Assembly: GCA_964434855.1 (NCBI GenBank)
Contig: CAYSWR010000042.1
Location: 1-7,598, forward strand
DNA length: 7,598 nt
Source of the DNA: UBA8516 sp964434855
GTDB taxonomy: Archaea > Thermoproteota > Nitrososphaeria > Nitrososphaerales > Nitrosopumilaceae
Direction of reading: 5' to 3'
Made by a program: the position numbers and the translations under genes. Below, piece after piece: positions 1 through 6,256 of the stretch. Numbering within the stretch: position 1 is the stretch's first letter; each line of letters begins with the position of its first letter. Under the pieces are notes generated by a model that was given only the letters and a program-made list of their open reading frames with translations, was not told the origin of the DNA and did not search any database.

Positions 1-1415
1 AGAGTTTCAAAGCTTTGTAATTGATTTTCATATGACAGTTGCATGCTGTTTTTATCTACAATCTTTTGTGAGACCTGAAAAGTTTTCCCTACAAACTCTT
101 GTTTTATTTTATCTAGTAATGCCTGATCCATTTCTTTTATGTATTCAAGTGAGGTTTCCTTGATTGATTGATCTATAAGCTCGCGGAGCACTTTCTCCCT
201 GTTTGCAAGTGTATCCTCCATTTCTGCAAGTTCAAATTTTGTAGCTTGCCCTATACAGAACATATCAGAAGGTCTTGGTATTGCTAATATTTTGTGTGAT
301 AATGATCTAGTTCTTTCTGCTTCGCCTACCAGAAGTTCAAGACAATGAATTCCCATTCGCACACTCACACCCTTGTCTTGGTTTATTTCCTGATTTGCTC
401 GTGCGTTCTGAATCACTCTTGCTAAAGTCTTCAATATAAAAATAGGTATAAACGATTTTGAAATTTTTGCTTCTTGTATTATTACCAGCATTTCTTCTTC
501 AACAGATTTTGGATAATGTGTATGGATGTGACTTTTTAGACGGTCATATAGAGGTTCGATTATTTTTCCAGAGTGAGTATAATCTATTGGATTTGCAGTA
601 GCAAAAAAGGCAGTCTTTGGCTCAAAGATGACAGGATATGCACCAGTTGTGAATCTTCCTTCCTGAAGTATTGATAAGAGTGCGACTTGTTTTCTTGTAT
701 CAAGTACTGGTAATTCATCTATACAAAAAAGTCCATGTTTTGCTTGCATTAATTGACCAGGAGAATATGATTCGATTTGATACATTTCAACTCCTTTTTT
801 TGTAATTTTTACAGCATCTATCTGCCCCACTAAATCTTTGACAGAAATATCAGGGGTTGCAAGGACATACTTGAATCTACGTTCCCCATCTAACCATTCT
901 ATTTTTGTGTCAAGTTTATTGTTACGAATTTTATCCATGCTGTTTGAATCAATGTAGAATTTTGGCGAGGTCATATTGTCATCTTGATCTTCTAATAAGG
1001 TGATCATCTCATTTTGTGGCAGATCCATGGGTGAATCATTTGTTATACTGCCTTTAATGATAGGCATGGGAGACAAGAGATGTTTTGCTATTGTTTGTGC
1101 AATCTTTGTTTTTGCCTGACCTATTTGTCCAACTAACATAATATCATGACATGCAAGAATTGCTCTATCTAATGCTGGGATAACATCTTCTTCAAAGCCT
1201 ATAATTTCGGGATATTTTACTTCATCTCTTTGTATTTTTGAAATCAGGTTTTGTCGAAGTTGATCTTTCGCTTCTACAATCTTGTAGTTAATTTCCAAAA
1301 GATCTCTGAGTGTTTTAACTTGGGTATAGTCCTCTGGAAGGCCAGCCATTATTTCTGTATATTTAGGATCAGAGGAATAGCTTCGTTTTACAAGTTCGGA
1401 AATCTCTTGCGCCAC
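1..1415 (-). CDS. ChlI/MoxR-like AAA+ ATPase (magnesium-chelatase-subunit-I type), 3' end cut by window edge
   Basis: Reading the minus strand from a GTG at 1415 gives 471 residues without a stop before the window edge, so the C-terminus is missing. Visible motifs are a Walker A of the AKT type (GQIGQAKTK, residues 96-104), a Walker B ending in Asp-Glu (LFCIDEL, 229-235), a sensor-1 segment (FFATANP, 270-276), an arginine-finger-like PLYDRL (288-293) and a sensor-2-like Arg353. LVGQID (195-200) and SPGQLMQAKHG (218-228) sit where ChlI proteins have similar sequence, and the long spacing between Walker A and B also fits ChlI better than compact MoxR. The family uses ATP hydrolysis to remodel partners or drive metal insertion; the partner here is unknown. 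GTG is chosen because an in-frame TAA lies four codons upstream and a TTTAAA box about 25 bases upstream suits a leaderless mRNA; the ATG at residue 23 is a weaker alternative. Residues 393-471 look helical and charged. Family is confident; a chelatase role is not shown. Confidence 0.85.
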   Translation of the reverse strand, partial: MAQEISELVKRSYSSDPKYTEIMAGLPEDYTQVKTLRDLLEINYKIVEAKDQLRQNLISKIQRDEVKYPEIIGFEEDVIPALDRAILACHDIMLVGQIGQAKTKIAQTIAKHLLSPMPIIKGSITNDSPMDLPQNEMITLLEDQDDNMTSPKFYIDSNSMDKIRNNKLDTKIEWLDGERRFKYVLATPDISVKDLVGQIDAVKITKKGVEMYQIESYSPGQLMQAKHGLFCIDELPVLDTRKQVALLSILQEGRFTTGAYPVIFEPKTAFFATANPIDYTHSGKIIEPLYDRLKSHIHTHYPKSVEEEMLVIIQEAKISKSFIPIFILKTLARVIQNARANQEINQDKGVSVRMGIHCLELLVGEAERTRSLSHKILAIPRPSDMFCIGQATKFELAEMEDTLANREKVLRELIDQSIKETSLEYIKEMDQALLDKIKQEFVGKTFQVSQKIVDKNSMQLSYENQLQSFET

Positions 1416-1440
1416 TTTGATAAATTATGCCAGAATGCGA

Positions 1441-1446
1441 TTTAAA
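1441..1446. promoter_or_regulatory. Palindromic TATA-like box TTTAAA between the ATPase gene and the S13 gene
   Basis: TTTAAA reads the same on both strands. On the minus strand it lies about 25-30 bases before the GTG at 1415, the spacing expected for a leaderless archaeal transcript. On the plus strand it would start transcription near 1470 and give S13 a leader of about 30 bases holding GGGGAGGG (1476-1483). A second candidate for S13 is TTTTTAT at 1468-1474, which would put the start within a few bases of the TTG at 1501. No clear purine-rich BRE could be assigned. This rests on motif and spacing only. Confidence 0.4.
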
Positions 1447-1500
1447 GTATTGTCTGTTTTAGCATGGTTTTTATCGGGGAGGGATGAAATTTTTGTTCAC

Positions 1501-2245
1501 TTGACTACACAAGAATATAGACACATTGTTAGGATTGCAGGAAAAGATGTTCCTGGAGCAAAGAAAATGATCATTGGAGTCAGTCAAGTTAGAGGAATAG
1601 GTTACAACTTTGCCAAAGCAATTTTGGATCTTCTTAAGATAGATCATAATAGTAATGTTGGTTTTTTGTCAGAATCTCAAGTAGATTCTATTGAAAAGGC
1701 CATGAGAAACCCAGCTTCACTTAACATGCCAGCATGGTTTCTTAACAGAAGAAAAGATATTGATTCCGGAAATGATTTGCATCTAATTACTTCAGACATA
1801 GAGTTTAACGTTAGAAATGATATTGAGCGAGAGAAAAATACTAACAGTTGGAGAGGTTTTCGTCACACTTATGGGTTAAAGGTTAGAGGCCAGCGAACTC
1901 GTACAACAGGACGCAAAGGTGGTGCTGTTGGAGTACGTAAAGGAGGCAAGGTGCTTCCACCAGGAGCAACTCCAGCTGAAGGTGCAGCAGCTCCAGCAGG
2001 AGCAGTGCCAGCTGAAGGTGCAAAACCAGCTGCAGGGGCAGCAGCTCCAGCTNNNNNNNNNNNNNNNNNNNNNNNNNNNNNNNNNNNNNNNNNNNNNNNN
2101 NNNNNNNNNNNNNNNNNNNNNNNNNNNNNNNNNNNNNNNNNNNNNNNNNNNNGCAAAACCAGCTGCAGGGGCAGCAGCTCCAGCTGCAGGTGCAAAACCA
2201 GCTGCAGGTTCAACAAAACCAGTGGAGAAAAAACCAGCAAAGTAG
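1501..2245 (+). CDS. rps13: Small ribosomal subunit protein uS13 with Ala/Pro-rich C-terminal tail, interrupted by an assembly gap
   Basis: uS13 sits in the head of the small subunit, binding 16S rRNA and contacting tRNA and the large subunit. The first 150 residues are a complete archaeal S13: YRHIVRIAGKDVPG near the N-terminus (6-19), the helical region with VRGIGYNFA (30-38), and the basic RGQRTRTTGRKGG segment (129-141). The start is taken as TTG 1501 (MTTQEYRH), where the family similarity begins; in-frame ATG codons further upstream would add unrelated residues. After about residue 150 comes a low-complexity Ala/Pro/Gly tail with Glu and Lys, unlike a typical archaeal S13 of about 150 residues. 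The tail contains 100 N. The sequence right of the gap is in another frame because 100 is not a multiple of three; its correct frame reads AKPAAG repeats, then STKPVEKKPAK and TAG at 2243-2245. A reading continuing to 2268 is an artefact. If the identical gap edges are one sequence, the protein is 203 residues. S4 follows 9 bases later. Confidence 0.93.
1972..2209 (+). repeat. Degenerate GC-rich tandem repeat coding the S13 tail (PAEGA and AKPAAGAAAPAAG units)
   Basis: The 15-base unit CCAGCTGAAGGTGCA occurs exactly at 1972-1986 and 2008-2022, 36 bases apart. GCAAAACCAGCTGCAGG occurs at 2020-2036, 2153-2169 and 2192-2208; the last two are 39 bases apart. The 33 bases ending at the left gap edge (2020-2052) equal the first 33 after the gap (2153-2185). 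In the S13 frame the periods are whole codons (12 and 13), so copy number can change without breaking the protein. In 1972-2052, 51 of 81 bases are G or C, well above the AT-rich surroundings. The true copy number is hidden by the gap. Confidence 0.85.
2053..2152. other. Assembly gap of exactly 100 N inside the S13 gene
   Basis: A run of exactly 100 N is the conventional placeholder for a scaffold gap of unknown size. It lies inside the tandem repeat, and its two edges carry the same 33 bases, which is typical of an assembly broken by a short repeat. The real insert must be a multiple of three to keep S13 open. It may even be negative, meaning the two contigs overlap by 33 bases, which also restores the frame. 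Confidence 0.97.
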
Positions 2246-2254
2246 GTGTAATGA

Positions 2255-2788
2255 ATGGGAGATCCTAAGAATCCTCGCAAAATTTGGAGAAAGCCAAAGC
2301 GTCCTCTAAACTATGATTTATTAAATGAGGAACTTCATGTGCTTGGAACTTTTGGATTGAAAAATAAACGTGAGCTTTGGAAGGCACATACAGAACTTTC
2401 AAGAGTAAGAAATCAAGCAAGATCACTTTTAGCTTTAACACAAGAAGTAAGAGAGAAAAAAGAACAGGTTCTTATGAAATCTCTGATTAGAATAGGATTG
2501 GTAAATACAAATTCCACACTTGATGACGTTTTGAATTTAAAAGTAACAGATTTGCTTTCACGTAGATTACAAACAATTGTTCAGAAAAAAGGATTGATAA
2601 AAAGTCCCTATCAATCAAGGCAAGTAGTAGTTCACGGTCATGTCATGATTGGAGAAAGAGTGGTTACTGTTCCATCATATACAGTTAAGGTAGAAGAAGA
2701 AAATCAAGTACATCTAGTTCCAGGTGCTAATTTTGGTCAATTAAAGCAGGTAATAGAAACAGTTGTACCTGAACAGCCACAAGAATAA
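2255..2788 (+). CDS. rps4: Small ribosomal subunit protein uS4
   Basis: uS4 is a primary 16S rRNA-binding protein of the small-subunit body that helps start assembly and shapes the mRNA entry region. The 177-residue product has the archaeal N-terminus MGDPKNPRKIWRKPKRP, the conserved FGLKNKRELW (33-42), and an S4 RNA-binding domain at about 102-150 with SRRLQTIVQKKG (102-113), SRQVVVHGHV (121-130) and VPSYTV (139-144). Length is normal for archaea, and the short acidic end is unremarkable. The ATG at 2255 is preferred because it gives the family N-terminus; the ATG at 2251 opens only a five-codon frame. GGTG at 2245-2248 is a plausible ribosome-binding site overlapping the S13 stop codon, and the gap to S13 is 9 bases, so the two are probably cotranscribed and coupled. 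Many archaea follow this pair with S11 and RNA polymerase subunit D; here glmS follows instead. Confidence 0.96.
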   Translation: MGDPKNPRKIWRKPKRPLNYDLLNEELHVLGTFGLKNKRELWKAHTELSRVRNQARSLLALTQEVREKKEQVLMKSLIRIGLVNTNSTLDDVLNLKVTDLLSRRLQTIVQKKGLIKSPYQSRQVVVHGHVMIGERVVTVPSYTVKVEEENQVHLVPGANFGQLKQVIETVVPEQPQE

Positions 2789-2792
2789 GATT

Positions 2793-2800
2793 ACTATATA
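2793..2800 (+). promoter_or_regulatory. TATA-like box ahead of glmS
   Basis: ACTATATA lies between the S4 stop and the glmS ATG, centred about 33 bases before that ATG. Initiation about 25 bases downstream would give a transcript with a leader of only a few bases. No Shine-Dalgarno-like sequence precedes the glmS ATG, which fits a near-leaderless mRNA. Read-through from the ribosomal pair is also possible because the intergenic space is only 41 bases. Confidence 0.4.
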
Positions 2801-2829
2801 CGCGATTATTTAGAGAAATAGATTAGATT

Positions 2830-4590
2830 ATGTGTTCAATCATAGGTTACCTAGGCGGTGAGCCAGCTGCGCCACTTCTAGTCAAGGGACTAAAACGTAT
2901 GGAATATAGAGGATATGATAGTGTTGGTGTTGCTACATTCTCTGGGAATCAAATTTCTGTGAGAAAAGGAGTGGGCAAAGTTATGGAGGTAAATGACAGA
3001 GTCAAACTAGATGCGCTATCTGGAACAATTGGGATAGGACATACGAGATGGGCAACACATGGAGGAGTAACTGACATAAATGCACACCCCCACCCATCAA
3101 GTTCTGGAAATATTGCCATAGTACATAACGGAATAATAGAAAATTATGAGGAATTAAAAAAAGAATTACAAGAAAAAGAATACACGTTCAAAAGCGAAAC
3201 AGACAGCGAAGTCATTGCAAATCTTCTACAATATAATTTCGATCAAACAAAAGAAATTAAAAAATCCATGATACAAACTGTTTCTAGATTAAAAGGAAAT
3301 TTTGCATTTGTTGCAGTGTTTGAAAATGGAACCCTTGCAGCAGCTAGATTCCATGAACCATTGATAGTAGGAATTGGAAAAGATGGGTATTTTGTTTCAA
3401 GTGATGTGCTAGGATTTGTAGAGTATACAGATGAAGTAATTTATCCTGATAACCGAGAATGTCTTATAATTAATTCATCTGGAATACAAATGTTTGATTT
3501 TGATGGAAATCAAGTACAATTTCAGATTACAAAAGTTTCAAAAGAATTTGCTGACGCTTACAAGGGCGATTATGCCCACTTTACATTAAAAGAAATTTCA
3601 GAACAGCCAGTTACCATAATGAAGGCGGGCGAAAACACTAAACTTGAACTTGATTTACTGACTGAATTTGTAAAACATGCAAAGAATCTTTACGTAACTG
3701 GAAGTGGTACAAGCTATAACGCCGCTCTAGTAGCAAAACACCTCCTTTCAAAATATGCAAAAATAAAGATAGAGTCAGTCATCTCAAGCGAGGTACAATT
3801 CTCTTCAAACTTTTTTGATCATCAATCTATTTTGATTGCACTTTCGCAGAGTGGTGAAAGTGCAGATGTACTTGAGGCAGTAAACATTGCTAAAAAAAAT
3901 GGAACTAAGATTGTGTCTATTACTAATATAATGACTTCATCTCTGGTTCATGCTTCGTCTATTGCAGTAGGTTTGAATTGTGGTCCAGAAATTGGTGTTG
4001 CTGCAACAAAGAGTTTCACATCACAACTTGCCATACTTTACAAAATGACAGACAAGTTGTGTGAAGGTAGCATGGGATTAGATTTCAATAAAGTTTCAGA
4101 CGCTATGAAGACGCTACTTTCTGATCATTCAAAGATTAAAGAAATTGCAAAAAAACTCAAGAACATATCAGACATCTATATTCTTGGTAGAGGTATTCAT
4201 TATCCAATTGCCTCTGAAGCTTCACTAAAGTTAAAAGAACTCACATATGTTCATGCAGAAGGACTTCCAGGTGGAGAATTAAAACATGGACCATTAGCTC
4301 TTATGGATTCTAGTGTTTATGTTATAATAATAAATCCAAACGATTCTACTTATGTTGATACTTTGTCAAGCGCACATGAGATCAAAGCTCGTGGTGCAAA
4401 AATAATTGGAATATCAGACAAACCAAATGATGTTTATGACTATTGGATTGAGATTCCTTCAATTAATGAGTCATCATATCCATTAATTGAGATAGTCCCA
4501 GTACAGTTATTGGCATATTATGCAGCGTTAGAAAAGGGTACTGATCCTGACTATCCTAGAAATCTTGCCAAATCTGTCACAGTGAAGTAA
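2830..4590 (+). CDS. glmS: Glutamine--fructose-6-phosphate aminotransferase (isomerizing)
   Basis: GlmS makes glucosamine-6-phosphate and glutamate from fructose-6-phosphate and glutamine, the first committed step to UDP-GlcNAc; in archaea this feeds protein glycosylation and surface glycans. The 586-residue protein is complete. The N-terminal glutaminase domain (about 1-215) starts MCSIIGYLGG, so Cys2 is the exposed nucleophile once Met is removed. It carries HTRWATHG (71-78), HNGIIENY (99-106) and SETDSEV (122-128). HFTLKEISEQP (250-260) is the usual link to the isomerase half. That half has two SIS domains: GSGTSYNAA (291-299), SQSGESADV (339-347) and GPEIGVAATKSFTSQ (385-399) in the first; GRGIHYPIASEASLKLKE (453-470) and GGELKHGPLALMD (481-493) in the second. 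The C-terminal tail has the signature NLAKSVTVK, whose Lys581 matches the catalytic lysine of E. coli GlmS (Lys603). All expected residues are present, so activity is likely. The last 14 bases overlap the end of the convergent CobT-like gene. No ribozyme-like leader fits in the 41 upstream bases. Confidence 0.97.
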   Translation: MCSIIGYLGGEPAAPLLVKGLKRMEYRGYDSVGVATFSGNQISVRKGVGKVMEVNDRVKLDALSGTIGIGHTRWATHGGVTDINAHPHPSSSGNIAIVHNGIIENYEELKKELQEKEYTFKSETDSEVIANLLQYNFDQTKEIKKSMIQTVSRLKGNFAFVAVFENGTLAAARFHEPLIVGIGKDGYFVSSDVLGFVEYTDEVIYPDNRECLIINSSGIQMFDFDGNQVQFQITKVSKEFADAYKGDYAHFTLKEISEQPVTIMKAGENTKLELDLLTEFVKHAKNLYVTGSGTSYNAALVAKHLLSKYAKIKIESVISSEVQFSSNFFDHQSILIALSQSGESADVLEAVNIAKKNGTKIVSITNIMTSSLVHASSIAVGLNCGPEIGVAATKSFTSQLAILYKMTDKLCEGSMGLDFNKVSDAMKTLLSDHSKIKEIAKKLKNISDIYILGRGIHYPIASEASLKLKELTYVHAEGLPGGELKHGPLALMDSSVYVIIINPNDSTYVDTLSSAHEIKARGAKIIGISDKPNDVYDYWIEIPSINESSYPLIEIVPVQLLAYYAALEKGTDPDYPRNLAKSVTVK

Positions 4591-5638
4591 TTCTACGGTA
4601 TTCATTTTCTGTAAGTGAGAGGAGTTTTTCAGTATCTATACCTGTCTTTAATAAGCAACCTATAGAGGCGCCTCCAGCACCTGCACCTTCCTTAACAAAT
4701 CCTTGCGCATAAGAACACAATCCAGTGATTTTTGATTCTCCAAGTTTTAGTTTTATAGATAATACTGGAATATCAGAAATTTGTCTTACTATCTCAATAA
4801 GATTTGCAGTTTTATCATCGATAATGTATGATGTAGTTCCTATGGCTACATTGTTTTCATTAAAACCAACGTGTTTTGCAAAAGCCAGAACTGCCGCCAT
4901 TTGTGTTCCACCTGCCAATATCACCTTTGTTGATTCTGATGCAGTACTCAGCATTCCAGCAACTGATGGAATCATTGGGTCACCGAGTTGTGTCACAATA
5001 TCGTATGGATCTCTTGACTGTAATCGTTTTAATGCAGTTTCTACTATTTGATTTTTCAAATCAACCGGATTTTGTGGCATACTACTACTAACAGAAGCTT
5101 GTAGTCCGAATCCTCTTAACACTCCAAGTGCAGTTGTGGTTCCACCGGGAATACTTTCTCCTATTACAAGACAATCGGTAGAAGAACCAAGAGATCGTCC
5201 TATTATTCTTCCATGTTCAACTGCTTTTCGTGTAAGATCTTGTTCAAGTGCTGGTTCCTGCAAAATATTTTTTCCTGGTTCTAAACCAAGTTCCAAGTAC
5301 GGAAGTTTTGGAAGAATTTTGCTTCCTGCATTGATTACAAAACAAGGTATGCTTGAAGCTTCAAGTGCAACTTTTGTGAGAATGGCCGGAGTAGGCTTGC
5401 CATCAGGAGTCATGGGAATGGCGTCAATACTTTTACAGTATCCATAATGAAGAAACTCGGCGTCTGCTGCAGAGGTGAACTTTAGTAGATCGGGGTTAGC
5501 ACCCGCCACTGTGATTCCGGGAATCTCACAAGTATGAGTATAAGATGTAACAAATGAAAATACAAATTTTTTATTTTGAGTTTTTTTGATAAAATCGTTA
5601 CCTTTTTCCACATTTCCAAAAATTTCTATGTCTTTCAC
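4577..5638 (-). CDS. cobT: CobT-like nicotinate-nucleotide--dimethylbenzimidazole phosphoribosyltransferase (TIGR00303/UPF0284 family)
   Basis: CobT moves phosphoribose from nicotinate mononucleotide to a lower-ligand base, giving alpha-ribazole phosphate for cobalamin nucleotide-loop assembly. The 353-residue product matches the archaeal family annotated as TIGR00303/UPF0284, distantly related to bacterial CobT. Visible motifs are GESIPGGTTTA (160-170), GDPMIPSVAGM (219-229), AGGTQMAAVLA (242-252) and KEGAGAGGASIG (316-327). The last resembles the EGTGA segment of bacterial CobT that carries the general-base glutamate, so Glu317 is the candidate here. The start is GTG at 5638, three bases after the hydrolase stop and with no intergenic promoter, so it is the last gene of a three-gene operon. 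It ends 14 bases inside the convergent glmS. Thaumarchaeota are known cobalamin producers with dimethylbenzimidazole as lower ligand, which fits. Family membership is confident; the exact base substrate and activity are inferred, and some archaeal members remain unassigned. Confidence 0.85.
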   Translation of the reverse strand: MKDIEIFGNVEKGNDFIKKTQNKKFVFSFVTSYTHTCEIPGITVAGANPDLLKFTSAADAEFLHYGYCKSIDAIPMTPDGKPTPAILTKVALEASSIPCFVINAGSKILPKLPYLELGLEPGKNILQEPALEQDLTRKAVEHGRIIGRSLGSSTDCLVIGESIPGGTTTALGVLRGFGLQASVSSSMPQNPVDLKNQIVETALKRLQSRDPYDIVTQLGDPMIPSVAGMLSTASESTKVILAGGTQMAAVLAFAKHVGFNENNVAIGTTSYIIDDKTANLIEIVRQISDIPVLSIKLKLGESKITGLCSYAQGFVKEGAGAGGASIGCLLKTGIDTEKLLSLTENEYRRITSL

Positions 5639-5641
5639 AAA

Positions 5642-6256
5642 TCACTCACTATTCATAAATTCTACAAATTCATCTTCAGTTCTTGACTGAAGAACAAAGT
5701 TGGTCTTTTTTTCTTTACCTATAGTTGATGAAACAGATGAACCATAATTATGACCAGGATAAAGCACATAGTTTTCATTCATCTTGCTGATTACATCAAA
5801 AAGACTGTGATAGAGTTCCCTTGCGTTACCGCCAGGAAGATCAACTCTTCCACAGTTTCCTACAAAAAGGGTGTCACCAGAAAAGATTTTGTCATCACCA
5901 ACTAGACAGATACTATCTTTTGAATGTCCTGGTGTATGAAAAACTGTAATCTCGGAATTTCCAAACTTGATCTTGTCCCCATCAGATACCTTCATGTCAT
6001 TTTTTAATGTAGATTCTTTGTGCTGAATTATTTTTGCTCCTGTTGATTTTACCATAAAGTCATTTCCTATGGTGTGATCAAAATGATAGTGTGTGTTTAC
6101 AATGTACTTTACTTTCATGTTGTTTCTTTCTATGGTCTGTATTACATCTGGTAGATCCCATGAAGGATCTATTACTATGGCTTCCCCCGTATCTTCATCC
6201 TCAAGCAAGTATGTGAAATTCTGCATATCGCCAACTTCAAATTGATAAACTTTCAT
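5642..6256 (-). CDS. Metallo-beta-lactamase-fold hydrolase, glyoxalase II/ETHE1-like
   Basis: A 204-residue single-domain MBL-fold metalloenzyme. From the start MKVYQFEVGD, it has THYHFDH (55-61, the HxHxDH metal motif), HTPGHS (107-112, with metal-ligand His111), FSGDTLF (126-131, with bridging Asp128) and PGHNYG (168-173, with His169), so the full two-metal ligand set is present. GDTLFVGNCGRVDLPGG resembles the GDTLF..GCGR stretch of glyoxalase II and ETHE1 persulfide dioxygenases. The substrate is unknown; a thioester or persulfide is a family-based guess, and thaumarchaea are not known to use glutathione. The start is ATG 6256 because it overlaps the upstream TGA as ATGA, the family N-terminus begins there, and GGGGTG precedes it by a few bases. 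A longer in-frame reading from 6316 adds 20 unrelated residues lying inside the epimerase gene. The gene sits between nnrE and the CobT-like gene and is probably translationally coupled to both. Confidence 0.9.
   Translation of the reverse strand: MKVYQFEVGDMQNFTYLLEDEDTGEAIVIDPSWDLPDVIQTIERNNMKVKYIVNTHYHFDHTIGNDFMVKSTGAKIIQHKESTLKNDMKVSDGDKIKFGNSEITVFHTPGHSKDSICLVGDDKIFSGDTLFVGNCGRVDLPGGNARELYHSLFDVISKMNENYVLYPGHNYGSSVSSTIGKEKKTNFVLQSRTEDEFVEFMNSE

Noticed and set aside
1251..1445. Short plus-strand open frame opposite the start of the ATPase gene
   Set aside because: It is antisense to a conserved coding region and has no recognisable protein features.
1972..2209. Tandem repeat considered as a CRISPR array
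   Set aside because: The units are whole-codon, in frame with S13, without unique spacers, and encode a simple Ala/Pro/Gly tail.
2153..2268. Continuation of S13 in its original frame through the N run to a stop at 2268
   Set aside because: The residues after the gap in that frame are Ser/Cys-rich nonsense, while the next frame continues the AKPAAG repeat. The apparent reading exists only because of the arbitrary 100-N length.
2789..2829. Regulatory ribozyme or riboswitch leader for glmS
   Set aside because: The 41-base space is far too short for a glmS ribozyme, which is bacterial, and the mRNA appears nearly leaderless.
4591..4630. T-run at 4625-4629 as a glmS terminator
   Set aside because: Only five T residues, without neighbouring U-tracts or a stem; too weak to annotate.
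4725..5447. Plus-strand open frames opposite the CobT-like gene
   Set aside because: They lie wholly within a well-supported minus-strand gene, show no family motifs, and have no promoter-like sequence.
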